From NCBI RefSeq assembly GCF_010183535.1, contig NC_071328.1, positions 16,616,001-16,680,000 on the forward strand: DNA of 64,000 bases, given 5' to 3'. This stretch comes from Caenorhabditis remanei (taxonomy: Eukaryota; Nematoda; Chromadorea; Rhabditida; Rhabditidae). Below are positions 1-12,469 of the stretch, in pieces; the stretch's first letter is position 1; the number at the start of each line of letters is the position of its first letter. Made by a program: the position numbers and the translations under genes. The notes under the pieces are model-generated. The model saw only the letters and a program-made list of their open reading frames with translations. It had not been told where the DNA came from and did no database searches.

Positions 1-1436
1 CTCGGGGACATCGATGATGACTGTGCTGTCATTTTAGATTTTTGTCAAAAAAGTCGACTTTTATCGACTCTCTCTCTCTACCACTTTCTGCATTTATCCA
101 CCACCACTATATATGACAGTTTTCGCGCACACAAGACGAAAAGGGGGAAGATGGCTGTCTCCTCGGGGGGGTAATGGTGGAGTGGTGACCTCGTTCTCTT
201 TTCCTCCTTTTTCCCTTACCTTTTACCTACATTTGGGTGGGTTTTGGTGTAGAAAGAGAGGGGTTTTGTTTGGCCTTCCGGAGGGAGAAAGAGATGTATT
301 TGTAGTTGTTGGGGTGGCCTTGGAATGAATAACGGAATGCATTTCGTTTTTTTTCTCAATTCCCCCTTCGATGGTCGCTTACGCCACCATTGAAGAGGAA
401 ATTGTGTAACACCGTCTTGGAGGGATTCTGGTAGTTTAGGCCTCCTCTATACCAGACACCTATGCTCCAACTCTTTTGAGTCAGTGACCCGAGACATGAT
501 TATCATCCTTCACTTATTTGCACAGTTTTTGTCACATTTGAGTGACCCCCCGATAGCGCGCAAAGTGTAATATAGAGAGACGTTTTTGAACCCACTCGAG
601 AGCCCCCATAAGCTCACAGCAGGAGGGATTCAGATGGCCTTGGACACCTCTTCTATTGGAATGAAAATGAGATGACAAGTTGATTAGCGGGTCTATTCAC
701 GTTCGTGCTCTGAGCAATGCGGATAAGGATAATTAGTGGTTGGACTCGAACACAATGTTGTTTCCCACATATGCCACCACACACGATTTGAAAGGTTTTG
801 GCAGGTTTCTGTCAGGATTGAGATGAGATAATTGTGGCCTTCACATTTGGTGACGACTAGTACGAAATATTTTGGTGGGATTTGGGATTCCAGGTGGCTA
901 GGGTTCAGTAGAGCGTATTTGCTCTCAAACTTCGAGATTCCTCTTCTTCCTGTAGATCAAATCGAATGCATACCTTTACACAAGGCCCTGCCAAAAGTCA
1001 GGAAGTACTTGGTGCCGCCCGTCGTCGTTATATTCACAAGTGGATTATCTAGTAGTGTGTTTTCTCCCTTCATCTCCTCGGTGTAAAGTTGGCCGAGTGA
1101 AAAGACGGAAATGTTTCTGTTTCTTTTGCCTCCCCTCCTTGTTGGTATGTGTGTTCCTCGGAATCTGTGTACGGCCTCATTCATCTCTCCTCGTCCCCCC
1201 AATTGTTTACATGAAGGGGTGCGAGCATTTATATATAGAGAGAAGAGAACTTCACGATTGCTGTGGTCACTCTCTGACTTATTGTTTCTTTTTGTTTCTC
1301 GCCTCATCGGAAATTGAAATGTTTCTTATAAATAAATGGAAGAAACTTGAGAGAAATTTGAATATGATGAGTCAGAGGTTCTCGGGGGAGTGTAAGCTGA
1401 CGTCATGGGGATTTTCAAATTTGAAATTGGGAGAGT

Positions 1437-1878
1437 ACGGTCGATTCCACGTGGCAATCTGAACTGTGAAATTTCGATCCAGAATCAGCAAAAAATACGA
1501 ACATTCAAGAGAAAACGGTCAAAAAAGGGTTTGCTGAGGCTAAGACTACAAACTACATTTTTGAGTTAGCCTCAGCAAAAATCAAAAATTTCTGATTTTT
1601 TCGGATTTTTGTTACATTTTGATTGATTTCGGGCGGAATTCGGTAAAAAAGTCAAAATTCGGTCCAGAATCAGCAAAAAATGCGAAAATTGGAAAGAAAA
1701 CGGTCAAAATCGGTTTTGCTGAGGCCTAGACTACAAACTACATTTTTGATTTAGCCTCAGCAAAAATCGAAATTTCACAAATTTTTGGGTTTTTGTTACA
1801 TTTCGATTGATTTCGGCAAAAATATTTTGCTAAGTAACTAACAGATCTTCCACGGTCGATTCCACGTGGCAATCTGAA
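1437..1878. repeat. 27-bp direct repeats bracketing a hairpin-bearing block
   Basis: A 27-bp sequence (core GATTCCACGTGGCAATCTG) occurs at 1437-1463 and again identically at 1852-1878. Between them lie two copies of a ~185-bp unit, each carrying one hairpin. This reads either as an insertion that duplicated its target or as an unequal duplication. The repeat contains a CACGTG palindrome. Confidence 0.8.
1531..1764. repeat. Hairpin repeats, two copies, upstream of hmr-1 exons
   Basis: Copies at 1531-1579 and 1715-1764. Each has left arm TTGCTGAGG(C)CTAAG, loop GACTACAAACTACATTTTTGA and right arm TTAGCCTCAGCAA. Both lie in the same position of a ~185-bp tandem unit that starts near CCAGAATCAGCAAAAAAT. 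Confidence 0.85.
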
Positions 1879-2721
1879 AAAGTCTGAAGTTTTGCTATGC
1901 CACGTGGCTTGTCTCCACTAATCGGTTTTGCGGACGGAACATGCATTCCTAATTCTTCTCTCCTATCTCTCGGTGTCTGTCCGATGATAATAATCTCCAT
2001 TCGTTTTCATTATTTGTAGAACGACGTGAGCCATAGATTAGAGTGATAATAATAGCCTCCCCGGACTGTTTGCATTTTGAATCATGAACACCCCCCCCCC
2101 CCCCCCAATTTTTGAATTTCTCCTCCAATTCGATTTCATCAGGAAAGTCGGATTAACTACACACCACTCATAACACAGTGTCCGTAAAATTGGAAAATAG
2201 GGAGAAAAGTGACCAGATGTCATACACGGACATAAGGGCTATGTAATTAGGTGGATACACTGAGGAGAGGCACATCCTTATAACGGAAACAAGTGTAATG
2301 TCTTGTGAACACATCTTCCAACTACTACTACTAGTAATAGTATTGGGAGTACTCTTCCAAAATGAAAGTAGCAAGCCCAAGAAGTTATTGCATGGTTAAT
2401 GAGGCTTGGCACCACCGCGAGTAATTACGCAAGTGTACACAGACACGGCACTCCAACCTTTTGAATTCATTTGACGACGGGGGGACTGCATACACATGTA
2501 AAATGATATCGTGTTGAAGGGGAGAGACATCCAATCATGGAAGCACCTCCACACAACACCTCGCTTGACCGGTGTGGCCAATGAGGCTATAGGAAAGACG
2601 ACACTTGAGAGAAGGAGACAACACACCTGGAGTCATTGGGGAGAGAATATGAAGAAAAAGAGTTATAGGGAAAAAATGAGGGATTTTGGGAGAAAACTCA
2701 CCCAAAAACAGTAAAATTCAA

Positions 2722-2990
2722 GTTTGCTGAGGCTAACTGGTTACAAACTACAAAACCATTTAGCCTCAGCAAACACTTGTCTGTTAAAACGGTAAAAATG
2801 CAAGATGTTCAGCAAAAAATCTTTATAAACACCGAAAAAACTGAAAACTCCTGAAAAATTCACTGAAACGGCGAAATTTCCGTTTACTGAGGCTAACTGA
2901 CAACAAACTACACAATTTCCTTAGCCTCAGTAATTTTCACTGAGGCTAACTTCACTTTGTAGTTTGTATCCGCTTAGCCTCAGTAAAAAA
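2722..2990. repeat. Hairpin repeats, three copies before the first hmr-1 exon seen
   Basis: Copies at 2722-2774, 2883-2934 and 2938-2990. The last two stand back to back, one with CTACAAACTAC-type loop sense and one with the complementary GTAGTTTGTA sense, so the pair forms two adjacent hairpins of opposite polarity. Confidence 0.85.
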
Positions 2991-3069
2991 AGTTGATTTT
3001 CGTCAGTTTTTTCGAACTTTTTTCATTTATTTCAGTAAAAAATTTTCAAAAATCCCAATTTTTTCAGAT

Positions 3070-6000
3070 TCCGCATCAATCGTCAATCCGACCCGAAACG
3101 TCAGTTCACTATCGATCAGGATGGAACTCTGCGTGTTGCTCACTCACTGGATCGCGAGGATATTGCCGTTTATAACTTGATAATTGAGGCTTATGATAAT
3201 TGTGAGTACTTTTTAACTATAATTGATCAAAAATTGCCTAAAATGGACATTTTTGACCAAAAAATGACCAAAAATCGCTGAAAATTCATGATGTCTGGCG
3301 CACCTTTGACGCCTATCAATTCCCTTTTTTCAGCCAACAACATCGGGAGACAAATGGTCGCAGTCTATCTTCAAGACGTCAACGACAACGGACCCGAGCC
3401 ATATACTGTCCCGCGGCCATGTATTTTCCGCGAAAATACTCCGGTCAATCAGTTGGGAACTTGCGAGATTCGAGCCACCGATAGGGATACTGCGTAAGTG
3501 ATGAAATTGGATTTCTGGCGTGTCTTTGGCGCGTTTTGATTATGTTTTTAGTGAAAACACTACTAAAAAACGGTCAAAATACAAGATTTTCTGCGAAAAA
3601 CTGAAAATGAGGCTAACTGACTACAAACTACACAATTTCCTTAGCCTCAGTAATTTTCGCTGAGGCTAACTTCCCTTTGTAGTTTGTATCCGTTTAGCCT
3701 CAGTAAAGCCGTTTTTTGTCAATTCTTTCGAACTTTTAATGTTTGGCGTGCCTTTGGCGCGTTTTCCTTCAAATTTTTCGCTAATTTTCCCATATTTTCA
3801 GTGAATTCGGGCCACCATTCACCATGGAACTCTCTCCGAATTTCAAATATAGTCAATATTTGAATGTTGTCTTCAATCCGAACGGAGACGGTGGAAATGG
3901 CTCAATGACGATCACACCACTTCAGGAATTCGATCGAGAGGCTCCGGTACCAGGAAAGATTCTGGAGATTCCGTTGGTATTGGCTGATCGTGCTGGTAGA
4001 CGAAATGAGGCATCGGTTCACGTGATTATTGGAGATTTGGTAAGGAAAAAGTGAAATTTTGATGTATAACTGGCGTGTCTTTGACGCGTTTTTCGTTTTT
4101 CTCCGGGCCGCCTGTCAACGGACAGTTTCTAGGTTAACGATGCCGTCGGATACATATAATTTGTATTCTACGACAGCAGCGTCTTATGACGTCTTATTCT
4201 TATTCCTTTTGTGGTCGCCAAGGGTCACAAAGAAAGAGGGGAATGACCGTAATCCGATGACACATGGAAGGGGGTTAACGGTTTTTTTTTGATGGGTGCC
4301 GCTAATTTGTTGTATAGGAGAATGTGCAAATAGTTTAAGGGAAAATCCCGAGAAAATGGAGAAAAATGAGCTAAAATGAGTGATTTTTGGGCTTTGTTGA
4401 GGCTAAGAGGCTACAAACTACACTTTTGCGTTAGTCTCGGCAAAATCGAAATTTTTGTATTTTTGCGAGTTTTTTCGATTTTTTTTTACCTTGAAATTGG
4501 TATTTGAGTCGAAAAAAGCGGGAAATTGTCAAAATTCCGGAAAAACGAGAATTAATCAAAGTTGGAATTGTTGAGGCTAAGACTACAAACTACACTTGTG
4601 AGTTAGCCTCAGCAAAATGCAAATCTTAGGTTTTTTGACTTTTAATTAGATTTTTTGCATTAGAATCGAATTTTGAGGGAGTTCGCAATAGATTCTTGCA
4701 AATTTTCGATGGCTGTAAAATAATCCGAATTTGATTATATTTTCGCATTTTTTAATGCTAATTGAGCTCTTAGCGTCTCTAAGGCTAAACCATCTGTTCC
4801 TTCGTCTTCACTTCACTTCACTCATCTCCTGTTCAAAAAGTCAAGAACGTCGTCTTCTTCTTCCTTATGTAAATGTGATGAGATTTATGCAAATGTAGTC
4901 TCTCAACGGAGGAAGGAACGTCCTATTAGCCAATTAGGGGATGTGCACTCTTTCCTTCTGAAATGGATTTGTGCCAACTTCCGTTCCATTCGCAAATTTA
5001 CAAGCGAAGAGAGAGATTTCTATTGGATATTTGATGAGTGTGAAATGCCATCAGAAGAAAGATGAGAAAACGAGTGTGTCGGCGGGGGAACACCTTTCAT
5101 CTCTTCACTATTGGTCACACATTTCATTACAAACCATCAAAAGAGATGCGCGGTGCATACCGCGCATGTTTGAAGGTGACAAACAAATAGGCGGCCCCTT
5201 CTCAATACAAAAAATATATGCATGTGTGCACACAATGGGTTAAGCGATGTCAATTGGGGGTTCAATTGAGGATAAATATCCAAAACGTTATCGCCAAAAA
5301 GCGGTTCAAACCGAAAAAATTGACGAAAAACAAGGAAATTTAGTTTTGTTGAGGCTAACTGCATTTTGTAGTTTGTAGTCGCTCAACCTCAGCGAAATGT
5401 TACTGAGAAAGCAGCCTATATTGAGGCTAAGCGACTACAAACTACATTTGCTAGTTAGTGTCAGCGAAGTTTACTGAGGCTAACTTTGTTTTGTAGTTTG
5501 TAGTCGCTTAACCTCAGTAAAACCTATTTTGATCGTTTTTTCCAAAAAAAAACGACTTTTGCTGAAAACCAATGACTTTTTCTCAGAATTTCAGCTTTCT
5601 ATTTAAAAAAACTGAAAATTTGAACGTTTCACCCTAAAAATCGACGCAAAACTCATTATTTTCTCATTTCTTTCAGAATGACAACACAATGCACGATGGT
5701 CACATGACAATCCACGTCAACTCGTACCTCGGCCGCCTGAAACAGACAGTAATCGGACGTGTCTACGTGGACGACGCAGATGATTGGGATCTCGGTGACA
5801 AGACATTCTCATGGAAAGACTCACGTCCAGGATTCGAATTATCCGACAAGGGAGATATCACAATGGCAGCCGAGATGGCTGCAGGCACCTATACAATGTC
5901 AGCTAATGTACATGATAACGCGAGAGATGAGGACGCCGTCGGTCACGTGACAGTAATCGTCAGTGCCGTTCCACAGATTGCATTCGACAATCAGGGAAGT

Positions 6001-9000
6001 GTCCAGTTGTTGATAGCTGAAGAGACACCACTCCAACTACCCGATGACTTTATTCGTGCGGATTCTAATGGACAATCTCTCATGGATATCTTCAAACAGG
6101 AAATGGCTGCTTATATGGGTGGAGATGTGACGGTTGACGTGTTTTCAGTACAGGTAGGTGGACATCTGGACAGACACACAGACAGACAAAGAGTTTAGGT
6201 TGATTGGGCGAGTCGGCTGGGAAGAGTGGTAATTTCCATGGATATTAGACGTGCTATTTGTGTTTTTGTGACTCTTTTTTCATAGATTCTATATAGCACG
6301 TTTTACACTTTTACCCACTCTGATCGCACCATTAGAATAGGCCACGCCCATTTTTTAGCGGAATTTAAAATTTTGTATGAAAAATGGTCAAAAATAGCCA
6401 CTTTTTGAACATTTTGATGTAATTTGGTATGATTTTTGAACGAATTTGTGAAGAAAAATGCAACAGTGGGCGATATTCGACTCAAATTTCGGTCCAAAAT
6501 CAGCATAAAATGCGAAAATTTGAGTCAAAACGATCAAAAATGGTTTTGCTGAGGCTAAGACTACAAACTACATTTTCGAGTTAGCCTCAGCAAAAAACAA
6601 AATGTTTCTAATTTTCGGTTTTTGTTGCATTTTGATTGATTTCGGGCGGTTTTTGAGTATTTTTTCGGATAAACAGCCAATTTTCGATCCAAAACCAGCA
6701 AAAAATGCGAAAATTTAAGGCAAAACGGTCAAAATTAGTTTTGCTGAGGCTAAGACTACAAACTACATTTTGAGTTAGCCTCAGCAATAATGGAAAATTT
6801 TGTATTTTTGCGGATTTTTTTTTCCGATTTTTTGTTTTTCTAACCTTAAAATCAGTATTTTCGGTCCGAAGAAGCAGGAAAATTGTCAAAATTCCAAAAA
6901 ACGCGTACTTCACTTTGTAAAAACAGAAACTTCAAAAATGGGCGTGTCCAACACACTTTCTAGTTCAAAACTTCTCTTTTTCTGTCCAAATTTCTCTTCC
7001 AAAATTCCAAATTGCAGGTCGGAATCGCCACTCTCCAAACACGTGACGTACCAGTTCTCAATGTCCGTTTCAACGCCCGTGGCTCCGGATATCGTGATAC
7101 CGCCCAACTCAACGGACTCATCGCCGCCCATCGTGCCGATTTGCAACGTAAACTCAACGTGGAAATCGTCGGCGTCGGAATCGACATGTGCAAATTCACT
7201 CAATGCGATGCCGGTTGTCAGACACTCAACTCTGCAGATTACGATGGAATCGTCGTCTCCGCCAACTCTACAGTAATCGTCGGAGTCAATGCGACGTCAC
7301 GTGACGATTGCACGTGTCCCGTGTGGAGAGCACCGCCCGCGTGTCAACACTCGTTGTGTCATAACGATGGAGTGTGTCACAACACGAATCCTGGATTCTT
7401 CTGCGAGTGTCGAAATGATGGATTGAAGGGATCAAGGTGCCAGGGAACGACGAGAAGTTTCGGAGGAAACGGATTCGCGTGGTATAAGCCAATGCCGGCG
7501 TGTACTAGCTTGAATATCTCGTTCAGCTTCATGACTACGTGAGTTTAAACAGACAGACTACAAACTACATTTTTAGCATGAAAACGTTGTTTTAGCTTTG
7601 AAAATCGTTCAAAAACGGCTGAAAACGGTCAAAATTGGTTTTGCTGAGCCTAAGACTACAAACTACAAAAGTTCTTTGCCTCAGCAAAACTGATATTTAG
7701 GAATTCGGTGCGGATTCGATTGTTGGGTGCAAAATCGCAATTTTCAATACGAAAAGGGTATTTATCGGTCTTTAATCGACAAAATCCGACAGAAAACACA
7801 AAAAATCAGTCAAATTAGGATTGCTGAGGCTAAGACTACAAACTACACAATTTTTAGCCTCAGCGAAGTTTACTGAGGCTAACTCCAGAATGTAGTTTGT
7901 AGTCTTAGCCGCAGCAAACCGATTTTCGCCGTTTTTATCCAAATTTTTCGAATTTCTTCCCTCAATTCAATTCAATCTCTTTCAGTCAATCCGACGCTCT
8001 TCTCTTCTACAACGGACCGCTCGAAACTCAACGAAATGACACTCACATCGAGTATTCCGACTACATTTTCATCCAACTCCGCGGCGGTAGAATCTCTTTG
8101 GAAGTGTCGATGAACGGACAATCGAGAAGTTCTCTGGAAGTTGCATCGACTGCTCTAAACGACGGAACGTGGCATGATATCTCTGTGAATCAAGAGGGAA
8201 AACGAGTGGAACTGGTAGTTGACAACTGTCGATTCTTGGGTGCTGGCGCCGACGATTCTTCGTGTAGAGCCGAATTGTACACACCGGATGACGACGAACG
8301 TCTGAATATAGTGACTCCAGTGCAGATTGGAGGTCTCGCACCACTATCCGGTCAGGACTATCCACAGACTATTCCACGTGCTGGACTCAACGGATGCGTT
8401 CGGAATTTGTACGTGAACGGAGATCAATACGATTTGGCGACGCCCGCTTTCGAACAAAACTCGGAGAAAGGATGTCGATTGTGGGGTGCCACGTGTGACA
8501 GTAATTCAGTTGATTCCCTCAATCATTGTGTCCACGGAGACTGTTTTGCGGATGTTCAAGGATCCGGAGCGATGGTTGCCAAGTGTGTCTGTGATCCTGG
8601 ATGGGGTGGAGCTAGATGTGAGAGAAAGATGGAGTGGATTCAGTTCGCACAAGGTGCATTCATTGAGTACTCCCCGCGTATCGCATTCCCGGAACAAGTA
8701 TCTGATATTGAGCTGTTGTTCATCTCTGGAAAAGTTAATGGAGCACCGGCGGAGCTCTCTTTCGGCACTGATTCCCAACAGAGCTATGTGTCGACTAACT
8801 TGGAATCTGGACAGAACGGAGTCACTGCCGCTGGAAAATTCGATATCGGAAGTGGAGGAAAACGGGCGAGACAAGAGCTCCGAGTGTCTGAAGTGCTTCT
8901 GAAAGAGAATGCGAGTTATTGGTTGCAATTCACACGGAATCCTACTCGTGCCAGTCTATCGATCGATAATGCGTACACTGTCTCGACACAGTTGGATAAG

Positions 9001-10750
9001 GGAGAGCCGTTCTCGCTTCAAGTCAATCAGATCACTTTGGGAACACAGGGACAAAATAAGGGATTCCAGGTGAGGGAGATTGAGAGGCAAAACAGGCAAA
9101 TTTCGATCCGGAATCAGCAAAAAATGCGAAAATTTAAGGCAAAACGGTCTAAATTAGTTTTGTTGAGGCTAAGACTACAAACTACACTTTTTGAGTTAGC
9201 CTCAGCAAAAATCGAAAATTTTCCAAAATTCAGGGTTTTTTCCGGTTTCCGCTAAATTTTATTGATTTTGGGCGGTTTTTGAGTGTTTTTCGCATAGTTA
9301 ATTCACCAAAAATTGACCAAAATTGGCAAATTTTGAGACAAAACGGTCAAAATTGGTTTTGCTGAGGCTAAGACTACAAACTACTTTTTAAGTTAGCCTC
9401 ATCAAAAATCGAAATTTTTCAGAAATTCCTCTTTTTTTTCGGTTTTCGCTACATTTCGATTGATTTCGGGCGGTTTTTGAGTATTTTTAGCTTGTAAATC
9501 ACTAAAAAATTCGATTTTGCGCACGAATTTCTGGTTTTCCTGACTACAAACTACGAATTCTTTCATTTTTTCATCATTTCACTAGTTTCAGGGATGCATC
9601 GGAACGTATCGTTGGTCGAAACAGAATCTTCCACTAAAACGTGGCGGAGCAATGGACGAAAACGAGGAATCGATAGTGTCGATCTCGAATATGGCGGGAG
9701 TTCAAGACGGTTGTGATCTACGAATCACGTGTGCCGACTTGCCAACCAACTACTGTGGTGGATCATTCGCGTGTGTGGACTTCTGGAAAGGACCATTCTG
9801 TACGTGTAATGACGGAGCCAATGCGATTCTCGGAGACGATGGACAAGTTGTCGGATGTGGAGAAACACTGGCCGTCTCGAAGCTGGGTATCAGCTCTCCA
9901 GCCATCGTCTTGATCCTTGTTTCTCTATTCCTTCTCGCACTGTTAGTTGTCATGATGGTTGTCTACACGAAACGATCGCCCGGAGCATTTGAGACTGTTC
10001 GACCGGAAGAGATGAATAGAGACAATTTGAGACCGTATGCAGTGGAAGGTGGTGGCGAAGCGGATAATGATCAGGTAGGAATAAATAGACTCGAAGAAAA
10101 ATGCCGAAAAATCGATCCAGAATCGGCAAAAAATGAGAAAATTTGAGACAAAACGGTCAAAATTAACCTCAGTGAAGTTTTGCTGAGGCTAACTCACTTT
10201 CGTAGTTTGTAGTCTGTTAGCCTCAGCAAAACTTGAAATGGCTGTGACTTTGTGCGTTTTCAACCGGTTTTATTGGTTTTTAGATAATATTTTTCGTATA
10301 TTTCGATCCAGAATGAGCACAAATTCGAACATTTGAGACAAAACTGTCAAAATCAGTTTTGCTGAGGCTATGACTACAAACTACATTTTTTGAGTTAGCC
10401 TCGGCAAAAATCGAAAATTTTCAAATTTTATCGGTTTTTGTAAAATTTCAATATTTTTTCTCCGATTCTCTTATAATTTTTTCTCATTATTTCAGTACTC
10501 GATCGCCGGTCTCCGTAAGCCCGTGATGCCACTCGACACCGGAATGGGAGGTGGAATGGGCGGAGTCCCACCACTCTACCCGCCACGTGGAATGGGACAA
10601 CAACCGAAAGACGATCATGAGCTGAATTCGAAGATTAAGGATTTGGAATCGGATCAGAACGCGGCGCCGTACGACGAATTGCGAATCTATGACGACGAGC
10701 GAGATAATATTTCGGTGGTGACACTGGAAAGTATCGAAAGTGCTCAGTAA
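3070..10750 (+). CDS. hmr-1: HMR-1 classical (E-type) cadherin, 3' part of gene
   Basis: Cell-cell adhesion receptor of adherens junctions; in C. elegans its tail binds beta-catenin HMP-2. Exons: 3070-3201, 3334-3493, 3802-4039, 5677-6153, 7018-7538, 7986-9069, 9592-10074, 10496-10750 (stop TAA); frames join without breaks and give about 1116 residues. Visible in order: cadherin repeats (LDRE near 3147, DVNDN at 3375-3389), a non-chordate cysteine/EGF region (7347-7440, CHNDGVC), laminin-G, a second EGF (8500-8620, ending GWGGARC), a second laminin-G, a further cysteine-rich stretch, one membrane segment (about 9889-9969) and a tail of about 119 residues. The tail ends [13 protein letters not shown] followed by [12 protein letters not shown], the catenin-binding region typical of HMR-1. 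The 5' end is cut off or unseen. Introns are loaded with hairpin repeats. The product call is firm; the symbol rests on recognising the tail. Confidence 0.93.
3606..3707. repeat. Back-to-back hairpin pair in hmr-1 intron
   Basis: Copies at 3606-3652 and 3659-3707, nearly identical to the pair at 2883-2990 including the variant GTAGTTTGTATCCG loop, so the two pairs are recent copies of one dimer placed in neighbouring introns. Confidence 0.85.
4392..5523. repeat. Five hairpin repeats in the longest hmr-1 intron seen
   Basis: Copies at 4392-4446, 4568-4617, 5344-5397, 5420-5467 and 5471-5523. Arms are somewhat decayed (TTAGTCTCGG, CAACCTCAGCG), but the loop heptamers are intact. Between about 4690 and 5270 the intron carries no repeat and looks unique; an ATGCAAAT octamer lies at 4887-4894. 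Confidence 0.8.
6543..6787. repeat. Two hairpin units in hmr-1 intron 6154-7017
   Basis: Hairpins at 6543-6596 and 6738-6787, each embedded in the ~190-bp unit that also carries GATTGATTTCGGGCGGTTTT downstream of the hairpin. The unit period matches that of the pair at 1531-1764. Confidence 0.85.
7640..7920. repeat. Three hairpin repeats in hmr-1 intron 7539-7985
   Basis: Copies near 7640-7688, 7821-7866 and 7869-7920; the last two form an adjacent pair of opposite loop polarity, as at 2883-2990. Confidence 0.8.
9160..9407. repeat. Two hairpin units in hmr-1 intron 9070-9591
   Basis: Hairpins near 9160-9208 and 9357-9407 within two tandem ~190-bp units (each preceded by CAAAACGGTC and followed by GATTGATTTCGGGCGGTTTT-like sequence). 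Confidence 0.85.
10165..10408. repeat. Two hairpin repeats in last hmr-1 intron
   Basis: Copies near 10165-10231 (GTAGTTTGTAG loop polarity, followed by AAATGGCTGTGACTT, the amx-2-type flank) and 10356-10408 (CTACAAACTAC polarity, hmr-1-type flank). Two flank classes therefore meet in one intron. Confidence 0.8.
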
Positions 10751-11296
10751 TCTCTTAATTGTATCATTTTTTGTCTCTCTTCAATTCCTTCATTTTCCCA
10801 CCATCTCATTATTCCCTGCGATACTCGTCCAACCGGTGTTTCACCACACACTCACAACTTATAATTTTTCACTGAAAAAAAACACTATTTTCACGGGTTT
10901 TTTGAAAAAAAAACTTTTTTCATTGTTTTAGGCCTCTTCTTTATGTACTTTTTTATGCACCTCTCTTACCCCATATTTGCTTTCAAAAATGTTTTAAATT
11001 TGCTCATTTTCTTTACTATTCACTTTACATAATCACAAGCCACGCCCCTTTTCATCTGAGCATTTCACTTACCTTTCTTTATATATATAAGTCTATTTAT
11101 ATGTATTTGTACCCTTTTCCCGTTGTCTTGCCACCCCACAATCATTCTGACTCTTCTCTCTTTGTTGTTATCTTTTTACTATTTTTTTCTTTCTAATTAC
11201 ACAATTTTCTGAACGGGATTAATCACTACCACCCAACCACAACCCTCACAATTTTATCACAATATATCGAATCAATCATCAGAATAATGATGAGAG

Positions 11297-11302
11297 AATA
11301 AA
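11297..11302 (+). terminator. Likely hmr-1 polyadenylation signal
   Basis: AATAAA lies about 550 bp past the hmr-1 stop at the end of a T- and C-rich stretch with no ORF. The repeat-rich block starts immediately after, so this is the probable end of the 3' UTR. Confidence 0.5.
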
Positions 11303-11924
11303 GTTTAACTTAAAATATATCTTGTTATATTGAAACATTGCAAAAAATGACAAGATCGGATGAAATAGGAGACAAATCCGTTAAAACTGATATGTTTAGT
11401 GAAAAACTAGGAAAAGCGGTCGAAAAATCACATTTTTCGTCATTATTCCGCTGATTTTTCCTTTAAAAAAGTTCACAAACTTTTGATTTCAAACGTAGAA
11501 TTTTTGAAAAACCAAAAAAAATTAAAAATAGATTTTGCTGCAGATGAGAAGGAATATCAAACGATTGAGAAATGAGCAGAAACTGAAACGGACAGAAGAA
11601 ATGAACGAATAAACTATTTTTCAGCAAAATCTAGCCCAGTAGTCGGAATATCAGCGAAAACAGATCGGTGTCAACTAAAATAGAAAATGAAAGCAGAACA
11701 ATTATAATTTAAGTGAAAATCTGGAAAAAAAACCAGTAGGAAAATAGATATTTTCGACATTTTTCGTAAAGAAAAACAAGAAAAATCGATTATTTCTCGT
11801 AAGGTCAAATTTCAGACAAATTTTTTTTGGAAATAGATGAAAAAGAAGTAAAAACTATATTTTTAAGTGAAAATCTAGAAAAACAGTAGGAAAATCAATA
11901 TTTCCGAGATTTTTCGTCAAAATG

Positions 11925-12100
11925 GGGTACGGTAGTTTTAAAGGCGCATGGCGATATATTTTGTGTTGGGTCTCGCAGCGATTGTTTAATTACTTATTCA
12001 ATTTTCTATTCTGGAGATTTAAGTTATTATTTTCTGCAATTTTAAACCAATTTTAATGCCATTTCCGAACATTCGATAATATTTTTTTTTACTTTTAAGC
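11925..12100 (+). repeat. Dispersed repeat copy, uninterrupted
   Basis: Sequence from TACGGTAGTTTTAAAGGCGC to CGAACATTCGATAATATT. The same sequence recurs at about 15830-15939 and resumes at 17839-17885, split there by the palindromic element. This copy therefore shows the empty site. The start resembles the 'TACGGTAGTTTAAAGG' type of common Caenorhabditis repeats (recollection, not checked). Confidence 0.75.
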
Positions 12101-12469
12101 TTATTTTTTGTAAAATATTGAAACTGGTAAATGAAATGAGGAAACAGCTATTTTTCGGCAAAATCTAGTTCAGTAGTATGAATTTCTGCGTAAATGAGTC
12201 GATGACAACTGAATTAGAAAATTACAGCCATAAAAAATTTATTTTTCAAGTGAAAATCACTATTTCTTTTGGGCGGAAAATTCGAAAATATCGAAGAGCT
12301 TTTGCTGAAAACAGAAGGAGAGCTGAACGAAGAGGCCACGGAACAAGCAAAAAAGCTGAATTTGACATTTTTCAAAAAATATTCGATTCGCTCATAAATG
12401 TAATCACCGGATCCCTTACTGATATTTCTATCTAAGACTTCAGAGAAGCCGATTCAGTATCACCGAGTG

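Larger units (their letters stand above)
1..3069. other. 5' non-coding region or intron of hmr-1
   Basis: No exon could be supported here. The first hmr-1 exon in the window opens at 3070 in the middle of a cadherin repeat, so signal peptide and N-terminal exons lie upstream of the window or were missed. Positions 1 to about 1435 look like ordinary unique sequence (pyrimidine runs, no hairpin repeats), which would suit a promoter or intronic enhancer; C. elegans hmr-1 is known to use alternative promoters giving a short and a long isoform. From 1437 onward hairpin repeats dominate. A run of about 16 C lies near 2091-2106. Confidence 0.55.

Noticed and set aside
1111..1317. Short frame with signal-peptide look (MFLFLLPPLLV) followed by GTATGTGTG donor
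   Set aside because: No matching downstream exon with the right phase, no cadherin sequence, and pyrimidine-rich composition explains the leucines.
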